NCBI GenBank assembly: GCA_001600455.1
Contig: BCKC01000010.1
Location: 1,370,144-1,434,143, forward strand
Reading direction: 5' to 3'
Source: Endocalyx cinctus
Lineage: Eukaryota; Ascomycota; Sordariomycetes; Amphisphaeriales; Apiosporaceae
Length of the DNA stretch: 64,000 nt
Below are positions 26,501 to 34,797 of the stretch, piece by piece (within the stretch, counting starts at the first letter, position 1; the number at the start of each line of letters is the position of its first letter). The notes beneath the pieces are model-generated. The model was given only the letters and a program-made list of their open reading frames with translations. It had not been told where the DNA came from and did no database searches. The translations under genes were made by a program, and so were the position numbers.

Positions 26501-26777
26501 CATAATCAGCTTTAATGGCAGAGATATCATCAGGAGCGGGATCTTGGGATGTGTCGGGAATGTTTTCGTCTGGCTGATGAGGGGGGGACGAGGCTTCAGT
26601 CTCAATTCGTTTCTTCTTCTTTTTCTTCTTCTTTTTACGCTTCGCGTGGTGTACTTCGGAGGGATCGTCATCTTGATATATGTTCGGATTCAACGGGGAA
26701 GAGGAGTATTCATTCTTTATATAACCAGGCAGACCGTCCTGGTCAAGATAACCGGGCTGACTACTGTTCTGACCCAT
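23508..26777 (-). CDS. Reb1/TTF1-like Myb-domain protein
   Basis: Single-exon gene of 1089 residues. It resembles the fungal Reb1 / mammalian TTF1 group, nuclear Myb-type DNA-binding proteins that terminate RNA polymerase I at rDNA and also act at other promoters. A cysteine-poor alpha-helical region at about 590-660 (FSEFEIQNIRFALDRW) leads into two Myb/SANT-like repeats. The first (about 662-710) contains GTWTPEQDAELQSMF; the second (about 714-782) contains TWGWSAREEDQLAEV and CKQKWKQI. The N-terminal half is low complexity, with poly-Lys at about 47-57, several basic KKRKR stretches that fit nuclear signals, and long Asp/Glu-rich tracts. Short internal repeats occur, such as DEDDAPDEDDAPDE and NTRSKAKYNTRSKAK. 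The C-terminal 150 residues are again acidic then basic. The start MGQNSSQ fits the N-myristoylation pattern, which is unexpected for a nuclear factor. The family call is confident; rDNA function is inferred. Confidence 0.8.
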   Translation of the reverse strand: MGQNSSQPGYLDQDGLPGYIKNEYSSSPLNPNIYQDDDPSEVHHAKRKKKKKKKKKRIETEASSPPHQPDENIPDTSQDPAPDDISAIKADYDNDDDIIKNSMPSPELSAEELRRLEKKKRKEARRAAKLARRELKKNQSSNTTTTHDQISDAPETELTPIEEALHSPEEPIEDLAADEYIPQKEIKPDRASYEPEEFDESPAFQSEQLNVAAPSPEDYTRESTSQSKKKRKRARKHDSPKTSNVEDLTHSQLAEEDLAESSNGRSKKRKRADKSATDHVLEPIQIAEVESVHSDHASNRTPSVTEDRPIDANEFSDQNTQEHETDYMPAEDGSDIADIIDVDGIKYDSEGSIDPKPDNSDSDHQVESVRDQEIIIIPDEEDTSDEDDAPDEDDAPDEGDGPYEDDGFDVDYPSEIEKIIPSNDASDYADDDNNGENQGSPIPQSKDSPIAEKSTASRHIEAPNEVGSSTETRSKTGTVRKRAVKKDFFSRAPEGNDDSPTKVKDNTRSKAKYNTRSKAKNIARTTAPPPPEPVTTDTKVFSSASPQQSVEGSEGEEGADGDEALPSQPSAQPGPETGKQKAKKKNSGFFSEFEIQNIRFALDRWRRAFDKSQFEVNDLIQDNPKEGLAPSLWESVLATCPNRPRQKVINACRRKFHNFVARGTWTPEQDAELQSMFEVHGRQYAIIGKLINRHPEDVRDRVRNYIICGENRKTWGWSAREEDQLAEVVLDAIEAIHRAREAGQIAVREPLEDFLDWQLVSERMGRSRSRIQCKQKWKQIKSIMDANGEATVEEKIEETRREVKALSSHDLCKIIGEVQLTRANSEARIPWARIEKMMKGRTDWKRPILILAWHRLKLTVPDWKVMTVPEITHQIMRRYENTERIDLPSDEEINLEAETREMEHRFTKFMTLKPKPKSPHIIADEDEDDSGDENAGASEVEIADSGSEEDEKDEDAHEEGADREQPVGRSGRRSIDLGAEIDDSDTNSRHGARSELESEIEDSEGPPPKKRRPLPASRPRVNKQKSLVQYSSSTPRAPLKNSSRVIVKAGKKKVNNKWNQREASEEIEESENGISSNTNASDVESIPAD

Positions 26778-27824
26778 GTTGACTAACTGTCTGGGAGTTG
26801 AAATGCGAAATTATATTCGATGTTGGTGAATTAACGAACAAGAATTAAAAGGAATTCATTAAAGAAAATACGAAGAATTATAAACAGACGCGACGACGCG
26901 AGTAAAGAAAAAAGAAGAGGACGAAAAGAAATACGAAATAAGAAATAACGAGTCGTGTATATACTCAGTCTGTCAGTGTCAGGGAAGGAGCAAGAATAGG
27001 AAACGACATAAAAATAAAAATACCAAAGCTCTAAATTTTAGGTACTTAGGTACTTCGGTAGGTACCCGGCAACCCAGCAACCTAAGACTGTACAGTACCT
27101 GAATACCTGAAGAAATATGGGGCTCTATAGGTATTTACCTTATCAGATAACGATTTGTCGTGCACCCCTCTAGCCAGCCCCTCCATCTTTTCTATGGTGT
27201 AGGTACAATTTAACCACCAACCCCACTATAGCTATAGAAACAATAGGTACATTAGGTACTTTACTTAAGTACTCTGTACTCCATATTCAGATACTTACCA
27301 TGCAGCTACGTACCTGGCGCGTCAAAAAATAAACGAAATAACTCGAGTATTTCACCTAAACCTACCAGCCTACTACTACTTTCAGTCATATATTTTAACT
27401 TACCATAATGAAATAAAAATTATAAAGAAATGTAAATAAAATAATTTATTATCCAAATATTATTGACATATTGTTTTAATTTTTCTCTGATTTTTCTAAG
27501 CCTTTTAGAAGTATATATTTAATGTGTTAAAACAACTAAGAAAAGTGGTTGGCTAACAACACCATGATGGCTTTCATCCTCGTCAAGTCAATATTAAATA
27601 TATCATCAAAAGAATTAACAAAGGGGAGTTTTCTGGAGGGTGGGAAAGATAATATAATGAAAAAGGCATAAGAAGCAAACAGCATCTTCATTACTAGAGA
27701 GACATTTATTATTTATACATAGTTTCAGATACAATATCTCATGTTCTACAGTAGCAGTTATATACTCAACTCATGTCTTGAATATACAAGATGCCAATAT
27801 CAATCAGCCTCATGTATCTTCCAA
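26778..27824. other. Intergenic region with TACCTA/AGGTA motifs
   Basis: AT-rich spacer between the 5' end of the Reb1-like gene and the 3' end of the amidohydrolase gene. Around 27030-27310 there are many copies of GGTACTT, TACCT and AGGTA-like words, giving the area a repetitive look. No gene or RNA was recognised. Confidence 0.6.
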
Positions 27825-30680
27825 TTAAAACATCACTACTTCTCCCCTCCCATCAGCAACAGCCCTGACCCTAGCACCGATCTCCAAAGGACTTCCATCA
27901 TAAACGACAAACTCGTTATTCGCAGCCGTCTGTCCCAAACCCAGCATCTCGTAAACATTCCCGCTAGCGAGCTCCAACGCCTCCTCTTCTGAAATAGCGC
28001 CCCCTCCGTTCCTGTACGCGATACCGGCGAGGAGTCCCACGTCCCGGACCATCCAGTCCTCGCTGATCCCGATCGCCACGACGACGCCCGCCGCCGCGAG
28101 CGCGTCCACCGCCGTCCCGTTCGTGAGGGGCGCCCCCGTCAACGCCCGGCGCTCCTCCCAGCTCGTCCGGTACGAGAAGAGAGGGCTCAGAACGACGCCG
28201 ACGCCGGCCGAGGCGAGCTCGTCCGCCACGACGGGCGCTTCGGCGCCGCCTAGGATCGCTAGCGTGATATTGAGGCCCGCGGCCTCGTCGACGGCCGATT
28301 TGACTCGCAAGAGGGAGGCGATCGTGTCGGCGCTGTGGACCGTCACCACGAGCGGCATCGCGCCCGCGACGACTTTGGCGAGGAACCCGGTCTCGGAGTA
28401 GGGGTCGGCGTCGGTGACGTTCACGGCGTCGAGGAGCTTCGTGCGCAGGGAACCGACCGCGTTCGAGATGGAGGAGCTGCCGCTCTTGGCCGTGTTGGTC
28501 AGCGTGTAGTGGACGGCGACGTCGTCGGCGAAGACGGCGCCCGGCGATAGCGCGTGGCGCGCGCCCGTGCGGAAACCGACGGACGTGCCTTGGTGCGATC
28601 CCAAGCCGGAGTACTCGGGCGCAGAGATGGCCTTCGTCACGCCGTACTTGTACGAGTTAAATAGCTTCTTCGTGTCGAGCGCCAGGCCATCCACCCCGCG
28701 GCTAAAGATGCCTGTCGCACCGCCGTTGTCCGTCGACGTTTCGGCGTCGATCGCGTTGAGGCCGAGACTGGACCCGAGCACGGTGAATGGCTTGGTGATG
28801 TATCCGTTTTGCAGCGCCACGATCTTCTGAGAGGACTCAGCAGCCTTGAGGAGCTCGCTCGAGCACTGCCCCACGCAGGTGACGAGGCCGCCCGATACCA
28901 CGACGGTGAGGTTTTGGCCCTCCGTGGTAAAGAGTGATTCGTCCTTGCTGATGAAGAATTTTGAAACACCTGTGAATATAACATCCTTGGCTGACTCGGG
29001 CTCGTTGTTCTCTCGGATGGGAAGGACTTCGGGCACCTTAGTAGTCTCAGCCGCCAAAGGCTTCGTCAACTCGAACGGGTCTTCAAACTGCGCGGTTCCG
29101 TCGATCCAGACCTGCACGGGGGTAGCGCCAACGCTAAGCGGATCGCTATCCCAGACGACGACGTCGGCATCGAAACCAGACTTCACCTTTCCTAATCTCT
29201 GACCGAGCCCGAGCCTCTCGGCGGGCGCGGTCGTGACGGAGGCCATGGCGGCGTGGTACGGCAGACCGTACCCGAAAGCTTTGGCGGCCTCGAAGACGAC
29301 GTGCTGGGCGTTAAGGACGGGGTTGTCGCTCACGTAGATGGGCGTCAGACCGTTCTCGTAGAGGACCTTGCCCGCGTACTCGGAGCCCAGGTACGCTTCG
29401 GCTTTGTACCACATGTTATCGGCGAATAGGGCCGAGGCCGGGGGCGAGTCGCCGTAGGCGCGCTTGAGGATCTCGGGGACGAGGTACGTCTCGTGGGCGT
29501 GGTGGAATGCGCGGACGGTGAAGTTGAACTCGTTGGTGTGGTCGACAAAAGCCTCGAGGTCGGGCACGGTGTAGCAATGCGTGTTGACGTGGACTTGACC
29601 TCGTAGCACGGCGCCTAGTGTCTCCCACTCGATCTCTTGCGGCAGGTAGGTGTCCATGCTTTGAACACCGAGCGTCTCAGCCGCGTCGCACCAGTCGTTC
29701 TGCTCTCGGACCAACTTGGCCGCTTGCTCGAAGGCGTGTCGGAACTCCCAGGACTCGCCCAATCTGCTGTAGGGGCCCTGCTCGCCGTTTCTTCCGTAGA
29801 CTCGCTTGGGGTTTTCACCGCAAGCCATCTTGATGTATCGCCAATTTCGGTCTGGGTCCGCCAACATGTCGGTCGCCGACGTCTCGTCGCGTCCGTCGGC
29901 TTTACCAACCGCATGCTTTAGGACAAAAGCCTCACCTCCAATGTTGTTACCTGAACCGGGGAGCACCAGACTAGTAGTAACACCGCCGGATTTGATAACT
30001 TGTATTTGGTAGTCTGTGGGCTGCACGCCGTCAATTGAGCGGACGTAGGGAGTGATGTCCGCGCTCAATTCGTTTGTGTCCGAATTGCCATTGAGACTAG
30101 GTAAGCTATCGACGCCGGCATGACTGTGCATGTCGATGATACCGGTGGTAAGCTTACGGCCTTTGGCGTCGTACACGAGGTAATCAGATGAGAGGGATGT
30201 AACGTCGAGACCCTTGCCGACACTCTTAATTAAACCATACTCCAAGAAAACATCGCCTTCAACCCAGGAAAATCCCACGCCGGCTCGTGCATCTTCAGCA
30301 CTGGTTCCTTCGGCCGGCTCACCGACCCAAATCAAGGCATTTTTGATAAGAGTGGGTTTGTGGCCGTCTATGTAACGGGCGTTCCGATCACGGCCAGCGC
30401 CGATCGGATCTTCAGGAGTAGAGCGAAGCTTAGCGCACACCTTCAAATCATCCTCGAGTCTCTGAATGGATAGTCGCGAGCCTGTCGACGTGGTGATATT
30501 TGAAGACTGCAATTGATGCCATTGAGCGTAGACGATAAATGCCAGGCAGGTAAGAGCAAAGTATTTCATGGTACGAGATCGCCTCGGAGACGACCAGTGC
30601 ATGGGTCGCGTCGGCGCCGCTATAGCACTATACGGCGGCAAGCCGTTCTTCTCGTGATCCATATTTGATGTAAAACTCAA
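27825..30680 (-). CDS. Membrane-anchored amidohydrolase (CE9-like annotation group)
   Basis: Single-exon gene of 951 residues in the amidohydrolase metal-dependent hydrolase superfamily. Fungal relatives are often labelled carbohydrate esterase family 9 or imidazolonepropionase-like, and their substrate is rarely known. A short N-terminal tail is followed by one hydrophobic segment at about residues 38-56, so a type II membrane anchor with the catalytic domain on the lumenal or outer side is likely. Metal ligands are visible: DMHSHAGVDS (His185 and His187), VNTHCY, FHHAHETY and the aspartate in YVSDNPVLNAQ. The strand order HxH, His, His, Asp matches the superfamily. The last 350 residues form a second amidohydrolase-like half that lacks obvious metal motifs. 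Initiation could also occur at Met38, which would turn the anchor into a signal peptide. No introns or lesions are seen. The deacetylase label is not supported beyond family naming. Confidence 0.85.
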   Translation of the reverse strand: MSFTSNMDHEKNGLPPYSAIAAPTRPMHWSSPRRSRTMKYFALTCLAFIVYAQWHQLQSSNITTSTGSRLSIQRLEDDLKVCAKLRSTPEDPIGAGRDRNARYIDGHKPTLIKNALIWVGEPAEGTSAEDARAGVGFSWVEGDVFLEYGLIKSVGKGLDVTSLSSDYLVYDAKGRKLTTGIIDMHSHAGVDSLPSLNGNSDTNELSADITPYVRSIDGVQPTDYQIQVIKSGGVTTSLVLPGSGNNIGGEAFVLKHAVGKADGRDETSATDMLADPDRNWRYIKMACGENPKRVYGRNGEQGPYSRLGESWEFRHAFEQAAKLVREQNDWCDAAETLGVQSMDTYLPQEIEWETLGAVLRGQVHVNTHCYTVPDLEAFVDHTNEFNFTVRAFHHAHETYLVPEILKRAYGDSPPASALFADNMWYKAEAYLGSEYAGKVLYENGLTPIYVSDNPVLNAQHVVFEAAKAFGYGLPYHAAMASVTTAPAERLGLGQRLGKVKSGFDADVVVWDSDPLSVGATPVQVWIDGTAQFEDPFELTKPLAAETTKVPEVLPIRENNEPESAKDVIFTGVSKFFISKDESLFTTEGQNLTVVVSGGLVTCVGQCSSELLKAAESSQKIVALQNGYITKPFTVLGSSLGLNAIDAETSTDNGGATGIFSRGVDGLALDTKKLFNSYKYGVTKAISAPEYSGLGSHQGTSVGFRTGARHALSPGAVFADDVAVHYTLTNTAKSGSSSISNAVGSLRTKLLDAVNVTDADPYSETGFLAKVVAGAMPLVVTVHSADTIASLLRVKSAVDEAAGLNITLAILGGAEAPVVADELASAGVGVVLSPLFSYRTSWEERRALTGAPLTNGTAVDALAAAGVVVAIGISEDWMVRDVGLLAGIAYRNGGGAISEEEALELASGNVYEMLGLGQTAANNEFVVYDGSPLEIGARVRAVADGRGEVVMF

Positions 30681-31455
30681 TTAAGAAGATTTGGGTTTGC
30701 TAATGTAGAACTAAAAGGAAGAAGAGAGAGGTATCTATTTTCGAGGGAGGGGAGAGGATTGAAGTCTCAACTTATATCCGAAGCCCACAAATTTACTGTA
30801 ACACCCCCACAATTCAACCGTTATAATCCTTGCACCGATAACGATAAATGATGCCCGTATTTCGACAGTCCCCAGCCACCTCGATGAATCGTAATTGAAA
30901 CTACGGAGTAACCCCCGCTGCCCCGTTCACCTCGAAGGTGAATCAAGTTCGAAAGATAACGGTAGCTTAGAAAATAGAAATGCTCCAAAATATGATGTAT
31001 TGTATGCAAACGCTGAAATATTGGGTAGTTTCTTCAATTCAACCTCTTGGCTATACACCATATACTCTCGCACATGACGATTCGTAGTTGAACGTGATAC
31101 GCCGGGTTTGGAGCGAGCTACGACGTTGTGGTAACAACGAAGCGACCGAAAAAGGAAAAAAAAAAACATACCTACGTCGAATCCCCTCCCATACGATCTG
31201 AAGAGGTTGTCTTCGAAATACGTGGCTGACCGTGTATCGTCACATGGTTTTCTTCTTTTAGAGATTCATTATCGGTTTGGCGGAATTTGTCAGAATCGAA
31301 TCGATCTCCTCTGCCGGCACCTCTTCCGGTCTCAGATGATCTAGATCATTTCTAACGCCGAGATGATCACCACCCCCTACTGTACGCTCTCGGCGATAAT
31401 CGCTTATTTTTTGAGTGGGTATCTTCGTAACTGATTGATCAACAGTCGCGCAGAA

Positions 31456-31473
31456 CCGCGGGACGAACCGCGG
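31456..31473. promoter_or_regulatory. Paired CCGCGG palindromes
   Basis: Two CCGCGG palindromes occur at 31456-31461 and 31468-31473, separated by 6 bp, in otherwise AT-rich DNA about 780 bp upstream of the amidohydrolase start codon. CGG half-sites are typical targets of Zn2Cys6 regulators, so a binding site is possible. There is no direct evidence, and chance occurrence is quite likely. Confidence 0.2.
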
Positions 31474-32100
31474 ACGCGATCTACGATCGGAAGCAATACC
31501 CTCTCTTAGATGTCAGGCGATGTCGCGACTGCATTCGCGAATGGCAAGATAATTTCTTTCAACCTGTTTTCAGGAGATTTAACTCCCCTGCTGGATGGCA
31601 GCATGGTATTTTCCTGGGATGCATAGTAACTCCATATCAGCGACAAATCATCCGACTCGTTGCATCGGCCTTGGCCATATATTTTGGATACTTACGTAGT
31701 GAAACTTGAAGAGGTTGAGTACGCCTCTTCATGGATATTTATGAGACACGTTTAGATCAACTTCAGATCGAGACATGTGGTATTAGCTATGATAGACTGT
31801 CCTATCATTCCGCTAGCTAGAAGAACTCTAATCTGTATTCTGAGCTAATTGGGAGTGATCGTTGAAATCTAATAATACTAAAGTAGTTGGGGTTAGAGGA
31901 GTACTTTGATACTATAAAAGTATTCAAACAATCTCTAACCTCCAGGCAACATGAATTATGTAGAAGTATCTACATACTTTTTAGATCATCAGACGTGTCC
32001 ATGAGCGTAAATATATTCACATATCAATAACTCGCTTAATACCCTAGTGACTTGCAAGCTTGTAACGCCCAGGGAGGACTGTATGTGTAAGAGATGGAGT

Positions 32101-32515
32101 CTGCTGAAGTGAGAGTAGGCCACACGATACCAATTATTAAAGGTTGTGTTACTAACTTATAATTGATAGTTGTTGTCATTCCTATAGCTCTAAGTACAAT
32201 AATACATGTGCTAAAGCTATTCAAGAATGGCTGTTAAGTGTAACAAGGATGAAATATCAGGGTAAATGGATTAGAGGAATGCTTTTATACCTCAAAGCAT
32301 TAGGCAGCCTCTTTCCCATCCAGTTAACAAGAATATTGTAGAAGTATCTCTTTTCTTTTTGAATCCTCAAGGGTAGGGTTCAATAACATATTGCTCCCTA
32401 ACTCTCCTTCCATATAAATATATGGGAGGGAGGCTACATGTATATACGTAATAATTAAATGAGACATAATTACATATGAGGGTAGCTGATGGCTAGCTGG
32501 CACTTACTAGTATGA
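32101..32515. repeat. Decayed dispersed repeat, copy A
   Basis: Two segments match the copy at 35655-35825. One near 32107-32140 shares GTAGGCCACA and ATACCAA words. The other, at 32368-32515, shares an ordered series: GGGTAGGGTTC, ATAACA, a CTTCCAT word, an AATATATGG word, GAGGGTA, and the GTAGC/GGCTAGC word near the end. Differences are mostly A/G or C/T, consistent with old repeat-induced point mutation, although this was judged by eye. No coding capacity remains. Confidence 0.55.
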
Positions 32516-33054
32516 AACGAACAGAGAAATTTTCTCTTAATATTCTACTAATTAGCTAGACGGGTTTCTCAGATAATCGATTAGAAGGCTGTGAACCTCT
32601 TAGATTTAGTTGTATGCTTCTTTAGTATGGGGATCTTCTACATTATGAAATCTGGACTCTGGTAGGGGAGTACTTGATAAAGCTTATAATACACTATAAG
32701 AATAGTCTAATCGTCTTACGGGACAAATATCAATAAAGTTCAACTGGTTCAATTAATCATATCAAAATTTACAACTCCAAAGTTAAACAAATCCTATAGT
32801 TAGCTACCCGTGGATAGTGCCTGAGTGCGTCATACCAAAGAACAGGATTGTATAGGACAACGCAGAATTGATGTATTGGTCTTAAAACTAAGATGAACGA
32901 GCTTTTGAGAAAACTCTGTCTTCCATAAGGAAAACTAACTAAATACTAAGTTTGTTTTAAACCTTTTCGGGGGGCTTCTTTCCTCCCACTCCTCCTATAC
33001 CTAAGTATTCGGTTGGCGCGGTATAGCCCAGGATGTTACGATCACTTCTTCATA

Positions 33055-33080
33055 CCCCCCCCCCCCCCCCCCCCCCCCCC

Positions 33081-33127
<47 letters not shown>

Positions 33128-33162
33128 TACAAACACAAACCCCCCCCCCCCCCCCCCCCCCC
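33055..33162 (+). repeat. Long poly-C tract
   Basis: The stretch is nearly pure cytosine for 108 bp, interrupted by a single A at 33081 and a short TACAAACACAAA island at 33128-33139. It is extreme for this AT-rich neighbourhood. It could be a genuine G-quadruplex-forming repeat on the minus strand or an assembly or sequencing artefact. Its Gly-rich translation is not treated as coding. Confidence 0.9.
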
Positions 33163-33317
33163 TAACTACTAGATGACTTTTATTCGTGTAAATAGATGAA
33201 TACTTCTGTATCGAATAGGTAGGTCGTATTGTAGGTTGACAATATAAAAAGGTCATCCTCCATCCGAGGAAAGACGCCGATATATGTACGATCCTAGTTA
33301 AGCAACCGATGATCTGA

Positions 33318-34797
33318 TTATCGTGAAGTTCGATAAGAGTACGAATCGGTGGAGCCCTCGATTTTGCGCACAACATTCCATCGCTTCAGAACTTCTTGGC
33401 TGGGGTGGTATGCCGATCGTGGCTTCCACTTGATGGTTCCTAAACCTGTCCACGGATCGGTATAGTATACGAAGCTTTGCAGGTACATTCCTCCTGCCTC
33501 TAGAAATGTATGAACGTATTTTATGTCCGGTAGCTTTGCGATTGCCGCGCCTAGAGCCATGAACCAATCTTCAAACGTGTCGTCTCGTGTCAAAAACCAC
33601 GATCTTCTCGTTCGTCTATTTCCCTGGACCACTTCATAAAAGGGTTCGCTTCCGCACAGACAATGAGGTAGCCGAATGACCAGGTTCACTAGCTTCTTCC
33701 ATTCCGGGGTATTCGCCTTGGTATTGAGCAAACTTAGACTGATGGGGGCGGTTATCCAAAGGTCCACAAGGTTGTTCCGGTTCATGCTTGTTCTCAGGGC
33801 ATCGGATAGAGGTTCTTCGGTAGATTGCAGATATCTTTGTGCGTATGGTGCGAAATCTGCTTGGATGGGAACGAGTCGCTGCCATTCCTGTTGCCACGCG
33901 TCGTCCAAGTTTACGGAGACGCTGATTATCGAAGATGGAAGGTCTTGGAATATACCTGCGAGATCTAAGGGAAATAGTTAGCCATCCAGTCATTCTAAAG
34001 AGTTTCTGTAATACGAAGTAAATATAAATGAATTTCTTTTTTTCTTTTTTTATTTAAAAAAATAATAATAATGAAAACTTCATACCGTCTCGCAAAAGTC
34101 CATCCATTACAAGTTGTGTTTTTCCTCCATTGCCTAGGCTATAGTCGAACACTTGTACCTTAGGAAAGGCTGACAAAATTCTCCTCGTCGCAGTCGTAGA
34201 AATGGGCCACCATGAATCGTAATCGAATGGGTCAAGGGCCTCGGGGTCTTTTCCGATAGCGAGGGATTTGATGAAATGAATGGATGGTAGTTCTCTGTCA
34301 TCTAGTAAACGAAGAGCAAAGGTATCGAAATGAAATCCGAAAAGTCTCGGTACTCTAGGCTGGGCCGGTCGAGATACTCTGAGGTTGAGCCACATGTCTC
34401 TCTTCGGAACTGCAGTATATGACCACGTCTGTAGTAGCCCAAACAGCAGGTTCATCGTTAGAGTGAACTCTCTGTTCCAGTGGGGTAAGATGCCGGCAGG
34501 TCTCCAGCCTCCTACCGTGTCACGAGTTGGTGCATCGTCTAGGGAAATAGTTAGGTTGATTTCGGTGACGTATTGGATTCGGGTTGGGGTCAGAATCATA
34601 TGCGCAGTTAGGATGCGGTTCAGCGTGAGATTCAAAGTATGGAACAACCTGCGTTCAACCTCGACTTGCCAGACCTTGTTGATACAGGCGTATGAGCACC
34701 ATTGCGGTTCATCTTCCAGCACATTTTCAAAAATCTGCAGGGATACCTCGTTCGGAAGCCCAGTGATTAAAGACATTGTTGTACTGACTTCGCTCAC
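33318..34797 (-). CDS. F-box-like protein
   Basis: Predicted 449-residue protein from two exons, 34797-34086 and 33955-33318, joined across a 130 bp intron that keeps the frame (phase 1). An F-box-like motif is seen at about residues 10-50: ITGLPNEVSLQIFENVL followed by CINKVWQVEVERRLF. F-box proteins usually recruit substrates to SCF ubiquitin ligases through Skp1. The remainder is a non-repetitive region without recognisable leucine-rich or WD repeats, rich in Trp and Arg. It resembles the many lineage-specific F-box proteins of filamentous ascomycetes. The gene stands alone in a repeat-rich AT block, with decayed repeat copies on both sides and the poly-C tract just beyond its stop codon, suggesting an accessory rather than core gene. 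The substrate is unknown. Confidence 0.75.

Larger units (their letters stand above)
30681..33317. other. AT-rich, repeat-bearing intergenic block
   Basis: The first 800 bp form the 5' flank of the amidohydrolase gene. From about 31800 to 33000 the DNA is AT-rich with no sizeable open frame. It contains a decayed repeat that is also present at 35655-35825. The block ends with a long poly-C tract at 33055-33162. No gene is called. Confidence 0.6.

Noticed and set aside
33050..33376. Gly-rich open frame on the minus strand
   Set aside because: Arises from the poly-C tract and overlaps the true F-box exon in another frame.
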